This document shows, in pieces, positions 1 through 5,663 of a stretch of 5,721 nt of DNA. The position numbers were made by a program, and so were the translations under genes. Source of the stretch: Patescibacteria group bacterium (GTDB taxonomy: Bacteria; Patescibacteriota; Gracilibacteria; UM-FILTER-43-11). Position 1 is the stretch's first letter. Every line of letters starts with the position of its first letter. The notes under the pieces were generated by a model. That model was not told where the DNA came from. It ran no database searches and saw only the letters and a list, made by a program, of their open reading frames with translations. The stretch is taken from positions 1-5,721 of the forward strand of contig JAJDCE010000067.1 of assembly GCA_029260985.1 (NCBI GenBank), given 5' to 3'.

Positions 1-1915
1 TGTCTGCCTTAAGTACTAATTTTAAATACTTCATGTCTCCCGTATTGATCTGAGAAACGATTCGTTCCACCATAGAGCCGCCCCCTTCTGTTGTCTGCTT
101 CCGTTCCAGCTCTAAGATTTGATTGAGCCTTTCTTTGGCGATTTTTTCATTCTTAAAAGCCTGAAGAATATCTCCGGCTTTTGGCACTTTATTAAGCCCT
201 GCAATTCTGGCTGCACCGGAGGGCATAATTTGTTTAAGCGCTGTTCCTGTGTGATCCTGCATCGCCTTAATCTTACCCAGTGTTGTACCCACCACAATCG
301 TATCCCCCACTTTCAGGGTTCCAGTGTTTACCAAGATGGTGGCGACTGGCCCCAGTGAAGGATCTAAATGGGATTCAACCACCGTTCCAACTGCCATTCG
401 CTTCGGATTGGCCTCTAATTTCTCGATATCGGCTACCAGAAGCACCATTTCCAACAAATCTTCTATGCCATCTCCTGTGTGGGCTGAAACGGGAACCATA
501 ATGGTTTTTCCGCCCCAGTCTTCAGCCTGAAGACCATGTTCTACTAATTCACCTTTCACTTTCTCAATATTGGAGTTGGGTTTGTCGATTTTATTGATGG
601 CGACAATGATAGGCACTCCGGCCTCCTTGGCATGATTGAGGGCTTCAACTGTCTGAGGTTTTACTCCTTCATCTGCCGCAACCACCAATATAGCGATATC
701 AGTGACTTTTGCCCCCCTGGCACGCATCGATGTGAAAGCTTCATGGCCCGGGGTGTCAAGGAATGTGATCAATTTCTTGTTTTTTTCGACCTGATAGGCA
801 CCGATGTGCTGAGTGATACCACCCGATTCACCGGCAACCACATTCGCGCTTCTAATGGCGTCCAGAAGTTTAGTTTTACCGTGGTCGACATGCCCCATAA
901 CCGTCACAATCGGTGGGCGGACTTTCAGCACTTTCTTATCGTCTTCATGTAGTAATGATTTGATATCTCCTTCAAATAACTCCTCTGACGTTGCCTCCTT
1001 TTCCTTCATTTCTACTTCGATTCCGAGGTCTGTCGCGACCAAGGCTGCAGTATCGAAATCAATTTTCTGATTGATGGTGGCCATGATGCCATTTTTGATC
1101 AGATTTCCGATTACCTCTGCGACAGCCAGACCTGTTTTTTCAGAGAACTCTTTAACGCTGATTGCACTCGGTATTTCAATGATTCCTTCTTTCGGTTTGA
1201 TTTGAGGTTGTGCCTTTGGGCCGCGCTTCTGACTGACCGCTCTTTTCGTCTTCTGCTCCTTGAATTTTTCGTTGTCCAACTCTCTCTCAATGGCCAATTC
1301 CTCTGCAGAAAGACCCTCATTATCGCCCGTGTCATAACTCACGCGGGCTTTTTTGACCTTTGGTCCGGTATGCGGATGACGCATCATTGTCAGTACTCGC
1401 TCTTCGGCCTTCACTTTCCTTCCTTTCCGCTTACCCTTCGATTTATAATAAGTTCGAGGCAGATTCTCCCGAGGCGCCATTTTAATATCTCCTTTTTTCT
1501 GAGCGAGCTCAATTCGTCGATTAACTGAAATTCTGGCGGTTTCTTTTGGGGCAATTTTAGGTGAAGATTTGGGAACCGCTCCTCTCATCTCAGCTTTTTT
1601 GACATTCTCATCCTCTTCTTTGACTGCTTCGGTGGATTCATCTTCCCCTTCCTCATCTGACTGGGCGGTTTCTTTGGTGGCTGTGTCGCGTTTTTTAGGC
1701 TTGGGTTTTACTTCTTTCTCATCTTTAATAACCACCACACGTCTGTGTTTTAGGGTTGGCTTTACCTTTCCCTTTAAAAAGCGGACTACCCCCGTCGCAA
1801 GGACATCATCAACCTCATGCGCGGTGGCACTGATTCCAAAATTCGTCTTTCCAAGCTCACGTCGGAGCTCTTGCGTAGTAATTCGAAGTTCTTTAGCGAT
1901 GTCCGCTAAGCGCAT
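1..1915 (-). CDS. infB: Translation initiation factor IF-2, 3' end outside the window
   Basis: IF-2 is the cytoplasmic GTPase that brings initiator fMet-tRNA to the 30S subunit and promotes 50S joining. The window holds 638 codons and one base. Residues 1-55 form an IF2_N helical module (MRLADIAKELRITTQELRRE). Residues ~56-245 are a charged Lys/Glu-rich linker, and ~246-300 a second IF2_N module. The GTPase motifs are complete: G1 GHVDHGKT (341-348), switch GGITQHIGAY, G3 DTPGH (387-391), G4 NKIDKP (441-446) and G5 SAHTGDG (from 477). The G1-G3 and G3-G4 distances of 46 and 54 residues equal those I recall for E. coli IF-2. The beta-barrel domain II follows. The window ends at LVLKAD, the start of the usual KADVQGS stretch, so roughly 200 residues of domains III and IV are missing. 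I chose the ATG at 1915 because the 35 in-frame codons above it, back to TAA at 2021-2023, contain no ATG or GTG and only one TTG (2003-2005). No Shine-Dalgarno is visible. The upstream neighbour is a lipoprotein gene rather than nusA. Confidence 0.97.
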   Translation of the reverse strand, partial: MRLADIAKELRITTQELRRELGKTNFGISATAHEVDDVLATGVVRFLKGKVKPTLKHRRVVVIKDEKEVKPKPKKRDTATKETAQSDEEGEDESTEAVKEEDENVKKAEMRGAVPKSSPKIAPKETARISVNRRIELAQKKGDIKMAPRENLPRTYYKSKGKRKGRKVKAEERVLTMMRHPHTGPKVKKARVSYDTGDNEGLSAEELAIERELDNEKFKEQKTKRAVSQKRGPKAQPQIKPKEGIIEIPSAISVKEFSEKTGLAVAEVIGNLIKNGIMATINQKIDFDTAALVATDLGIEVEMKEKEATSEELFEGDIKSLLHEDDKKVLKVRPPIVTVMGHVDHGKTKLLDAIRSANVVAGESGGITQHIGAYQVEKNKKLITFLDTPGHEAFTSMRARGAKVTDIAILVVAADEGVKPQTVEALNHAKEAGVPIIVAINKIDKPNSNIEKVKGELVEHGLQAEDWGGKTIMVPVSAHTGDGIEDLLEMVLLVADIEKLEANPKRMAVGTVVESHLDPSLGPVATILVNTGTLKVGDTIVVGTTLGKIKAMQDHTGTALKQIMPSGAARIAGLNKVPKAGDILQAFKNEKIAKERLNQILELERKQTTEGGGSMVERIVSQINTGDMKYLKLVLKAD

Positions 1916-1979
1916 AGGTAAACGTAAAAAAGCGGATACAGAGTACCACTCTCTATACAGACACGCAAGCCCTTTATAG

Positions 1980-2031
1980 GTCTCAAGTGCGAGTGCGAGT
2001 CTCAAGCAATAAAATCGCTCTTAACTTGAGA
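1980..2031. repeat. Short direct and inverted repeats between lipoprotein gene and infB
   Basis: The 8-mer GTCTCAAG occurs at 1980-1987 and 1999-2006, with the repetitive GTGCGAGTGCGA between the copies. An inverted CTTGAGA lies at 2025-2031, directly beside the lipoprotein stop codon. The 2000-2006 copy could pair with 2025-2031 as a 7-bp stem with an 18-nt loop. No T-tract follows on either strand, so this is not a convincing intrinsic terminator. On the minus strand the copies read CTTGAGAC, and the second is followed at once by a TATAAA-like hexamer, so a role in infB expression is possible but unproven. This is the only structure I see in the spacer. Confidence 0.45.
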
Positions 2032-3705
2032 TTAGTTTTGGACAATGGTGTCTGCAATTGCCTCGATATTTTCCTTCTCCTCAAGTGGTCCTTCGACCTC
2101 AAAATGACTGTCAGCGTCCCGGCTGACTACTGCCAAAAACTGATCGCCTTTTAGAGACTTTTTTGAAGAGGCAGCTTCATCCAGAATCACTAAAGAAATT
2201 AGAGCGTCAGACATGTGATCTAATGATTTATCACCAAAGCCAACGGACCATACTGAATTTTCAATAGAGCCAAAACTTCGGAAATACCAGTTTTTGGGAT
2301 ATTGAACTGAAAAATCCTTGTGCGTGTTTTCATAAAGTCTCATCCCTTCTTTGATTACCTGAACGGATCCACCGTCCGTTGCTTTGATAATCGTTTTTTC
2401 GGCAATGATGTCTATATTGTCCCCATCGATCTGAATCCAGTCTCTCTCTTCTCCCGCTTCATAATGAGCCTTCTTTGTGAAGTTATACTCATCGGCTGAA
2501 GGAGAATAATCAAAAACCGTTCGGAATTTTTCATCTTCCAAGAGGTAAATCGCCGCTAACAGATCTTGTTTTTCAATCACTTCCACTTCAAGTAAATCTG
2601 CCCCATCAGGGAGGATGGAGCTTTCGTGTTTACTAAAGGCTTCAGCGACTTTTTTGGATTCAGATTTTTCTTCCAGAGGAGCTTCATCAGTATCGTCAGA
2701 GTTTGAACTTTTATCAGAAATACTTTCTTCTTTATCCTCAGGGGCGTCTAAACACACATAACTGGTCGCACAGCCATCTTTATTCGTGTTCTTAGGCTCG
2801 TAATGCTGGCAGCCTAGTGGAACGGGTACAAATGGACAATCCAAGCTCGTCTCTTCACTGTCTACAGCGATGCAAACCCCTTCGGCATCCTCATCACCAC
2901 TATCCAACTCGCACCGATAGCCTTCTTCGCAGACTAATTCCTCTTCGCCGCCACATTTTTCTCCGGTTTTCACTTTACCGGCCAACATGCTAAAGCTTTC
3001 TAAAAGGGTGAAGAATAATTGCTTTTGATCATCGCTGTCTTCTCCTCCATCTACAAAGCTAAGGAGATAAATCTTTTCCTTTAGTGGATTCGGGGTGTAA
3101 ATCTTAATTCCGTCTGAATCGGTGTAGCGAAGAGAGCGCTGTGAACCAATTGTAACCGGAGTGCCATCTTCAATTTCTTTCGTTTCGATGAATTCATCCA
3201 ATTCAACATCTATATTGCTGAATACCTTGACGAATCCGACCTCAAGCCCATTGCTTCGGAAAGAAAGCCTATCGTTTTCTTCGGTCATTTCCCACACGTT
3301 TGGATAGCTAAGTGTAAAACCAAATTTTGAGCTCTTGAAATCTGTGGTATCCCCCTCAATATCGATCCCATCCAGGCTTAGTTTTTCGACCGTAAATACC
3401 TGACTTTTATTGTCGATCAATTTTTGCATGGAGCCTTTAACCGTCACCTTTTTGCCAATGTAGTTGCTCAGGTTGATTTTTGAACTCTGAATCACCACAA
3501 GGTCTTCATCTTCCAATCGGATTTGATGAGTGCCATCCTGGTAAATATCCAGCTTGAACTCCTCAATCATACCTGTGTATTCACTTGGTAATTCTGTTCC
3601 AATTCCCTCTCCTAAACGATCTTCTAAACTGGGTGGCTTTTTGGTGCAGCCAACTATTAGAGATAAGCTGATTAATAAAATGAGTATGGGTAGTAATTTT
3701 CTCAT
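2032..3705 (-). CDS. Large multidomain, cysteine-containing lipoprotein of unknown function
   Basis: This is a 557-residue exported protein. The N-terminus is a lipoprotein signal peptide: MRKLL, a hydrophobic core, then lipobox L-I-V-G-C with the lipidated cysteine at 20, so it should be membrane-anchored outside the cytoplasm. Residues ~38-115 alternate short strands around YIGKKVTVKGS and look like a small OB-fold. Residues ~127-240 (FGFTLSYPNVWEM) and ~462-556 (DFSVQYPKNWYFR) are two copies of a PsbP-like or surface-lipoprotein module with a YPxxW core. Between them lie eight cysteines in two groups of four: C251, C259, C265, C278 (CGGEEELVCEEGYRC pattern) and C290, C299, C312, C318 (DGCATSYVCL), followed by an acidic Ser/Glu/Asp linker (~319-350). 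Residues ~351-460 are a further domain I cannot name. The ATG at 3705 is the start that gives a complete signal peptide; no Shine-Dalgarno precedes it. Domain names are from pattern recognition only, and I do not assign a function. Confidence 0.9.
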   Translation of the reverse strand: MRKLLPILILLISLSLIVGCTKKPPSLEDRLGEGIGTELPSEYTGMIEEFKLDIYQDGTHQIRLEDEDLVVIQSSKINLSNYIGKKVTVKGSMQKLIDNKSQVFTVEKLSLDGIDIEGDTTDFKSSKFGFTLSYPNVWEMTEENDRLSFRSNGLEVGFVKVFSNIDVELDEFIETKEIEDGTPVTIGSQRSLRYTDSDGIKIYTPNPLKEKIYLLSFVDGGEDSDDQKQLFFTLLESFSMLAGKVKTGEKCGGEEELVCEEGYRCELDSGDEDAEGVCIAVDSEETSLDCPFVPVPLGCQHYEPKNTNKDGCATSYVCLDAPEDKEESISDKSSNSDDTDEAPLEEKSESKKVAEAFSKHESSILPDGADLLEVEVIEKQDLLAAIYLLEDEKFRTVFDYSPSADEYNFTKKAHYEAGEERDWIQIDGDNIDIIAEKTIIKATDGGSVQVIKEGMRLYENTHKDFSVQYPKNWYFRSFGSIENSVWSVGFGDKSLDHMSDALISLVILDEAASSKKSLKGDQFLAVVSRDADSHFEVEGPLEEKENIEAIADTIVQN

Positions 3706-3736
3706 GAGATTGATTCAGAAATAAAAGGTGTGTGGA

Positions 3737-3763
3737 ATTATAGCACTTTTTGCAAAAAAGCAA
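3737..3763 (-). promoter_or_regulatory. Promoter of the lipoprotein gene, with palindrome in the spacer
   Basis: On the minus strand a perfect TATAAT (3742-3737) is preceded by TGC, giving an extended -10 (TGCTATAAT). A weak -35, TTGCTT (3763-3758), lies 15 bp upstream; shifting one base to TTTGCT gives 16 bp. The expected start of transcription near 3730 leaves a 5' leader of about 25 nt. The perfect palindrome TTTTTGCAAAAA (3747-3758) fills most of the spacer, where a bound protein would block polymerase. It could be an operator or simply an A/T-tract of the promoter. Confidence 0.65.
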
Positions 3764-3799
3764 ATTGACTATAAATTGAATTCCTCATGCGCGCGTCTT

Positions 3800-3855
3800 C
3801 CCCAAATGATGGGGTTAGAGGGAAAAAGAAAAAGGGTAACCCTAAAAAGAAAAAG
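3800..3855. repeat. Hairpin and purine-rich direct repeat upstream of tmk
   Basis: CCCC (3800-3803) can pair with GGGG (3811-3814) across a 7-nt loop. Next, the 12-mer AAAAAGAAAAAG occurs twice (3823-3834 and 3844-3855), 21 bp apart start to start, or about two helical turns. GGGTAACCC (3834-3842) sits between the copies and can itself fold as a small hairpin. The block lies just upstream of the putative tmk -35. A regulator site or a curved A-tract element are both possible, and the sequence does not decide between them. A reading frame crosses it (KRKRVTLKRKR then a hydrophobic stretch), but I do not accept it as a gene. Confidence 0.45.
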
Positions 3856-3862
3856 ATATTTC

Positions 3863-3891
3863 TTGATCGTGTACTTTTCCTGTATTTTAAT
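3863..3891 (+). promoter_or_regulatory. Candidate promoter of the tmk operon
   Basis: TTGATC (3863-3868) and TTTAAT (3886-3891) are separated by 17 bp. They match the sigma-70 consensus hexamers at 4 of 6 and 5 of 6 positions. Transcription would start near 3898, leaving a leader of about 24 nt before the ATG at 3922. A second -10-like GATAAT at 3905-3910 has no matching -35 and would give a nearly leaderless message. The promoter is divergent from the lipoprotein promoter. Confidence 0.5.
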
Positions 3892-3921
3892 TACACATAA
3901 AATAGATAATTGTTACTCAAA

Positions 3922-4515
3922 ATGTTCATCGCTTTTGAAGGTTTGGACGGCTCCGGTTCATCAACCCAATCAAGACTGCTGGCTGAAAAGCTGGAAGGTC
4001 AGGGGCATGCTGTTCTTTTAACCAAAGAACCCACCAGCAGCACTCCTATCGGCAAAATGATCAGAGATATTTTGCAGCACAGGTGGGAATGTTCACCTAA
4101 AGGATTACAGCTTCTTTTTTCGGCTGACCGTGCTGAGCATTTGGCTACTGATATCGAGCCGGCTTTAAAAAATGGTCAGGTTGTGATCACCGATCGCTAT
4201 TTATTTTCGACGATTGCGTATGGCTCCCTGGCGGTTCAGGACACTGATTGGCTAGCGTCTTTAAATGAAAAATTCAGACTGCCTGACATCACTTTTTTGT
4301 TTAAGCTTGATCCTAAGATCTGTATTGAGCGTATTCAGGGCAGAGGAAGTGATTTTGAACTCTTTGAAGAGCATGAGAAACTGGGGAAAATATGGGAGGC
4401 GTATGAAAAACTAGCCGATCAGTTTGAGAATATTCATGTCATTGATGCAACCAAGTCAATTGAGCAAATCGGAGAAGAGATAGGTATTATAGCTGATAAA
4501 CACCTCGACTCATGA
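3922..4515 (+). CDS. tmk: Thymidylate kinase (dTMP kinase), Walker A lysine replaced by serine
   Basis: The enzyme phosphorylates dTMP to dTDP with ATP in the cytoplasm, the step that commits thymidine nucleotides to DNA synthesis. The protein has 197 residues, close to the usual ~200-210 for the family. Family marks in order: P-loop FEGLDGSGSSTQ (5-16), TKEPTSSTPIG (34-44, matching the common TREPGGTPIG), LLFSADRAEHL (64-74), DRY with R92 (91-93) followed by FSTIAY, and a lid region containing R137, R141 and the FELFE stretch. In the P-loop the position normally held by the invariant lysine (GSGKST) is Ser13; the rest of the motif is intact. I take ATG 3922 as start because it places FIAFEG at the N-terminus as in homologues. 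A TTG at 3910 would add four residues (MLLK). There is no Shine-Dalgarno. The TGA stop overlaps the next start as ATGA, so translation of the two genes is probably coupled. Confidence 0.93.
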   Translation: MFIAFEGLDGSGSSTQSRLLAEKLEGQGHAVLLTKEPTSSTPIGKMIRDILQHRWECSPKGLQLLFSADRAEHLATDIEPALKNGQVVITDRYLFSTIAYGSLAVQDTDWLASLNEKFRLPDITFLFKLDPKICIERIQGRGSDFELFEEHEKLGKIWEAYEKLADQFENIHVIDATKSIEQIGEEIGIIADKHLDS

Positions 4516-4859
4516 ACATTAAACTCATGAATTACCGTTTTTTAGCCTTTTTTGGATTCATTTTAATTCTACCTGCACTGATTTTAGTGTTTGCAGGCCT
4601 GTCTCATCAGTTTCTGGGTTATTCGGGCATGCTCAATTGGGTAAATTTCCAGCTATTCTTCTTCCATCCAGTGGTTGTTATGGGCGGGCTAGCGGCTGCT
4701 TTCCTTTTAAACGCTCTTGCCATCGTAGAAGTCAGCTCAAAAAAAGATACTTTCTTTCGGCTCAGGCCCCACATAAGCCTTTTGAACGTTTGGATTATCC
4801 TATTCTGTATTTTCTTTACCAGTGTTATTTTTATATACCTCCTAGCGGAAAATTTGTAG
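4512..4859 (+). CDS. Small integral membrane protein with three helices, unknown function
   Basis: This is a 115-residue, strongly hydrophobic protein. Likely membrane segments are ~10-30 (FLAFFGFILILPALILVFAG), ~53-73 (PVVVMGGLAAAFLLNALAIVE) and ~89-111 (LLNVWIILFCIFFTSVIFIY). A charged loop (SSKKDTFFRLRP, 75-86) lies between the second and third; its positive charge suggests that this loop is cytoplasmic. The short HPVVVMGG stretch at the start of helix 2 is the most motif-like part, and I do not recognise a family. The ATG overlaps the tmk stop (ATGA), no Shine-Dalgarno is present, and the gene is followed within 25 bases by a terminator, so it is the second and last gene of a tmk operon. 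A second ATG five codons on (4527) is also possible. The gene is supported by the overlap and the clear helices, but nothing links its role to dTMP metabolism. Confidence 0.8.
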   Translation: MNIKLMNYRFLAFFGFILILPALILVFAGLSHQFLGYSGMLNWVNFQLFFFHPVVVMGGLAAAFLLNALAIVEVSSKKDTFFRLRPHISLLNVWIILFCIFFTSVIFIYLLAENL

Positions 4860-4879
4860 TTCTTTGCCAAGTTTGTCGA

Positions 4880-4909
4880 GTGAGCAAATAAAAAAGCTCA
4901 CCTTTTTTT
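4880..4909 (+). terminator. Intrinsic terminator of the tmk operon
   Basis: GTGAGC (4880-4885) and GCTCAC (4896-4901) form a 6-bp GC-rich stem with a 10-nt A-rich loop, followed by C and seven T (4903-4909). It lies 20 bases after the stop of the membrane protein gene. The 9-mer TTTGCCAAG occurs on both sides (4863-4871 and 4907-4915). On the minus strand A7-G and C-T6 inside this element could form a weak alternative hairpin for the convergent pilin gene, for which I see no better terminator. Confidence 0.85.
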
Positions 4910-4950
4910 GCCAAGACTACGAAGGGTCAAGCTTTTGAGTTTTATTAGGA

Positions 4951-5520
4951 TTAGCTACTCACACACATGGTCGCTGTCGTGGTTCCCGGCACTTCGCAAC
5001 CCCCATCGTCCGTGTATACTTCGGTTCCAACCGCGATAACGATTATCTGAGCTTGAGCTCCACTTGTGTCCTGACAAATAAAATAGCCCGTGCCGGTAGA
5101 ATTATAAGTATTGTCATCCGGATCCACTGGAACGTCTTTTATGTAAAATGGAGTCAATACACTGGTGCAATCGTAAGTGGCTGCATCTGCGGGTGTACCC
5201 AATTCAACAGCGCCCTCAAAACCACCATTGCCCACTCCCACTCCGCTTGAATCTGTGTCGCATTCCGGGATAACAGTAGCCGCTGGAACTGCACCGAATG
5301 AACATAAGGGCAAGGCACCTCTGCTAGTGGGTGAAGCCTGAAACTGGTACACCGATTTTAGAACCGCGCTGATCTCCTGCTTTCTTTCAGAATCGTTAGC
5401 CTTACCGAACTGAAGGGCGGGGTTAACTGCCACTAAGACGATGCCAGCAAGGATACCGACGATACCGATAACGATAAGGAGTTCAATGAGGGTAAAACCC
5501 TTCGTATTTTCGTGAGGCAT
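4951..5520 (-). CDS. Type IV pilin-like protein with N-methylation signal, six cysteines
   Basis: This is a 189-residue major or minor pilin/pseudopilin of the type IV filament class. MPHENTK is a short positively charged leader. The prepilin peptidase site is G8|F9, and the mature protein starts FTLIELLIVIGIVGILAGIV with the conserved Glu at mature position 5 (E13). This hydrophobic helix anchors the subunit in the membrane before assembly. NPALQFGKANDSERKQEIS continues the long helix, as in pilins of candidate-phylum bacteria. The globular head has cysteines 73, 87, 118, 149, 175 and 186 and a YIKDVPVDPDDNTYN stretch (126-140) resembling the Pro-Asp-Pro loop near the calcium site of T2SS major pseudopilins. 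C175 and C186 close a C-terminal loop (GGCEVPG...MC). The ATG at 5520 gives a proper leader. No Shine-Dalgarno is present: the leader reads AATTATAAATAA before ATG. The assembly genes (pilB, pilC, pilD) are not in the window. Pilus subunit versus pseudopilin cannot be decided here. Confidence 0.93.
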   Translation of the reverse strand: MPHENTKGFTLIELLIVIGIVGILAGIVLVAVNPALQFGKANDSERKQEISAVLKSVYQFQASPTSRGALPLCSFGAVPAATVIPECDTDSSGVGVGNGGFEGAVELGTPADAATYDCTSVLTPFYIKDVPVDPDDNTYNSTGTGYFICQDTSGAQAQIIVIAVGTEVYTDDGGCEVPGTTTATMCVSS

Positions 5521-5527
5521 TTATTTA

Positions 5528-5572
5528 TAATTATTTATGTGAATATTATACTATAAATTTAATTATTTATGT
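5528..5572 (-). promoter_or_regulatory. AT-rich pilin promoter region with a 13-bp direct repeat
   Basis: On the minus strand TATAAT (5550-5545) is a perfect -10. Seventeen bases upstream is TACATA (5573-5568), only a 3 of 6 match to a -35. Transcription would begin near 5538, giving a leader of about 18 nt. The 13-mer TAATTATTTATGT (plus strand) occurs at 5528-5540 and 5560-5572, 32 bp apart, so one copy overlaps the -35 and the other the transcript start. This placement would suit a regulator pair, but the base composition makes chance repeats likely. Confidence 0.5.
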
Positions 5573-5584
5573 AATTAATTACAC

Positions 5585-5604
5585 CACCTTATTCTAAGCA
5601 GGTG
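5585..5604. other. Small hairpin between the two pilin genes
   Basis: CACCT (5585-5589) pairs with AGGTG (5600-5604) over a 10-nt loop. An alternative register pairs ACACC (5581-5585) with GGTGT (5601-5605). There is no T-tract, so it is not a terminator by itself. It lies directly beyond the strong terminator on the minus strand and may be part of the same 3' region. Confidence 0.3.
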
Positions 5605-5607
5605 TTC

Positions 5608-5636
5608 AAAAGCCCCGTATGGGAATACGGGGCTTT
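5608..5636 (-). terminator. Strong intrinsic terminator of the upstream pilin gene
   Basis: A perfect 12-bp stem (AAAGCCCCGTAT with ATACGGGGCTTT, plus-strand 5609-5620 and 5625-5636) has a 4-nt loop. On the minus strand it ends in four T, 27 bases after the stop codon of the pilin gene at the right edge. It separates that gene from the pilin at 4951-5520, so the two pilins appear to be separate transcription units. The stem is symmetrical, but no plus-strand gene leads into it. Confidence 0.85.
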
Positions 5637-5663
5637 ATCATTTCTTATATCATACTAACCACA

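Noticed and set aside
112..1979. Several open frames of 60-136 codons on the plus strand and other minus-strand frames across this stretch
   Set aside because: They lie antisense or out of frame to infB, whose protein is conserved through all GTPase motifs; none has a recognisable product or start context.
1980..2031. CRISPR-like or CIRCE-like repeats in the infB upstream region
   Set aside because: The repeats are only 7-8 bp with no spacer regularity, and the GAGTGC/GCACTC arrangement does not match the CIRCE consensus.
3581..3763. Minus-strand 60-codon frame over the lipoprotein start
   Set aside because: It covers the promoter and overlaps the signal peptide of the lipoprotein gene in another frame; no independent evidence.
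3811..3843. Telomere-like GGGTTA and TAACCC words
   Set aside because: Only single copies within a purine-rich promoter region; no tandem array, so chance is sufficient.
3728..4021. Plus-strand frame containing KRKRVTLKRKR followed by a hydrophobic segment, superficially like a small membrane peptide
   Set aside because: It runs out of frame into tmk, crosses the predicted tmk promoter, and its basic part comes from the purine direct repeat. A short upstream peptide starting near 3808 cannot be fully excluded but has no support.
4501..4550. Possible UGA recoding (as in some candidate phyla), reading through the tmk stop
   Set aside because: Read-through would add only about ten residues before TAG, while the ATGA overlap starts a good membrane protein; no other in-frame TGA occurs in the long genes, so the standard code is simpler.
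4619..4891. Open frames on both strands over the small membrane protein gene
   Set aside because: They are shadows of the ATGA-coupled membrane gene, and some cross the terminator stem.
5053..5250. Plus-strand 65-codon frame inside the pilin gene
   Set aside because: It is antisense to a clear pilin with no start signals or recognisable product.
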